From NCBI RefSeq assembly GCF_027920805.1, contig NZ_JANWOI010000003.1:186001-250000 (forward strand): DNA of 64,000 nucleotides, in the 5' to 3' direction. The translations under genes were made by a program, and so were the position numbers. This DNA comes from Govania unica (GTDB lineage Bacteria > Pseudomonadota > Alphaproteobacteria > Sphingomonadales > Govanellaceae). This document shows, piece by piece, positions 63,219-64,000 of this stretch (positions are counted from its first letter, which is position 1; every line of letters starts with the position of its first letter). The notes beneath the pieces were generated by a model, which was given only the letters and a program-made list of their open reading frames with translations, had not been told where the DNA came from and ran no database searches.

Positions 63219-64000
63219 TTGAAGCGAAAGCTGTCGATCGCACTCGACGCCATGGGCGGAGATCATGCTCCAGCTGCGGTTGTCGATGGTGCAGAGATCG
63301 CTCGGGAGCGTTACCCGAACGCGCTGTTCAGGCTATTTGGCGATGAAGCGGTCTTGAAGCCGCTTGTCGCACGCTACCCGAAGCTTCAGACGGTTGCCGT
63401 CATCGAGCATACGGATAGCGTGGTCACCGCCGATGACAAGCCGGGGCAGGCTCTGCGCCGTGGTCGCGGGTCCAGCATGGGCCTTGCGATTGAAGCCGTC
63501 AGCGAGGGGCGGGCCGATGTGGCCGTCTCGGCCGGGAATACCGGTGCGCTCATGGCTTTGGCCAAATTCATGTTAAAGACCATGCCGGGCATCGATCGCC
63601 CGGCTTTGGCGACTCTGATTCCGACCACACGCGGCGAAAGCGTCATGCTGGACCTTGGGGCGAATGTCGAATGCGACGATCGCAACCTGGTGGAGTTCGC
63701 GGTCATGGGCGCGGCTTTTGCCCGTACCGTGCTTGGGGTTCCGCGTCCGACGGTGGCTTTGCTCAATGTCGGGGTCGAGGAATTGAAGGGCAAGGACGCC
63801 GTCAAGGCAGCCGGTCAGACCCTGAAAGACAGCCCGCTGCCGTTCGAGTTTACCGGCTTTGTCGAAGGCGATGATATTGCCGCCGGTACGGTCGATGTGG
63901 TCGTCACCGATGGCTTTACCGGCAATGTGGCCCTGAAGACCGCCGAAGGCACGGCCAGAATGATCGCCGGGCTGACGCGCAACGCCTTCGCCAATTCACT
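63219..64000 (+). CDS. plsX: Phosphate acyltransferase PlsX, N-terminal part
   Basis: The gene runs off the window; 260 residues are visible. It starts at TTG with GGAGG seven bases upstream, since the next ATG (63252) would cut off the conserved LSIALDAMGGDHAP. VSAGNTGALMALAKFMLKTM, RPALATLIPTTRGESVMLDL, LGANVECDDRNLVEFAVMGA and VVVTDGFTGNVALKTAEGTA are diagnostic. PlsX makes acyl-phosphate from acyl-ACP for phospholipid synthesis. It follows rpmF by 43 bases; fabH would be expected next. Confidence 0.96.
   Translation, partial: MKRKLSIALDAMGGDHAPAAVVDGAEIARERYPNALFRLFGDEAVLKPLVARYPKLQTVAVIEHTDSVVTADDKPGQALRRGRGSSMGLAIEAVSEGRADVAVSAGNTGALMALAKFMLKTMPGIDRPALATLIPTTRGESVMLDLGANVECDDRNLVEFAVMGAAFARTVLGVPRPTVALLNVGVEELKGKDAVKAAGQTLKDSPLPFEFTGFVEGDDIAAGTVDVVVTDGFTGNVALKTAEGTARMIAGLTRNAFANS

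Overview
The window is chromosomal DNA from a GC-rich alphaproteobacterium, densely coded, with no rRNA, tRNA, phage, transposase or CRISPR array that I can see. The lineage call rests on several genes read together: 5-aminolevulinate synthase (C4 route to heme), an Asp-rich ALA dehydratase, the zeta-type F1-ATPase inhibitor (DUF1476), an LdtR-like MarR regulator, a DUF2336 protein, a cytochrome bc1 chaperone, a K+-independent H+-pyrophosphatase, and the order nrdR-ribD-ribE-ribBX-ribH-nusB-thiL. I cannot fix the order or family; a free-living, motile, aerobic member of a Rhodospirillales/Kordiimonadales-like group would fit.

Layout. 1-10 kb: end of an RNA methyltransferase, a secreted Cache-like protein converging into it, aroC-fabI, a YihY membrane protein, a J-domain chaperone, a glycine-zipper lipoprotein, pdxH, a four-gene run (cation efflux, ArsC-like, SDR), a small membrane protein, and a methionine gamma-lyase-like enzyme divergent from an Lrp regulator. 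10.5-17.4 kb: a compact accessory cluster of TetR regulator, TonB-dependent receptor, FAH-family hydrolase, acyl-CoA ligase and metallo-beta-lactamase-fold hydrolase. A perfect palindrome sits between the -35 and -10 of the receptor promoter, and a related half-palindrome lies before tetR. This is the best candidate for an undescribed uptake-and-catabolism system. 17.4-29 kb: nadC, nadK, moaA, a DUF2336 protein, a MarR-EmrA-EmrB efflux operon, a stand-alone flagellar-rod-tail protein opposite a GGDEF-EAL protein, an SDR, a FrnE-like protein and rpsD.

29-42 kb: SH3 protein, grxD-bolA, the purine genes purC-purS-purQ-purL, the ATPase zeta subunit, a nitric-oxide-defence pair (group III globin plus RIC repair protein) behind an NsrR-like operator, ilvA, motA, hemB and a LysR regulator. 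42-47 kb: valine catabolism (mmsA, acyl-CoA dehydrogenase, 3-hydroxyisobutyryl-CoA hydrolase, mmsB). 47.5-64 kb: LdtR-like regulator, hemA, rpiB, glyA, nrdR, the riboflavin genes (with a RibBA-like protein whose cyclohydrolase half has lost its zinc cysteines), nusB, thiL, a FliL-like protein, hppA, bamE, the bc1 chaperone, DUF177, rpmF and the start of plsX.

Almost every larger intergenic gap holds short palindromic repeats. They fall into several families with different stems but share the same outer ends (GTCAT at one side, ATCCA at the other), and they often occur as tandem or segmental duplications. The largest mosaic is the 0.9-kb gap between hppA and bamE.
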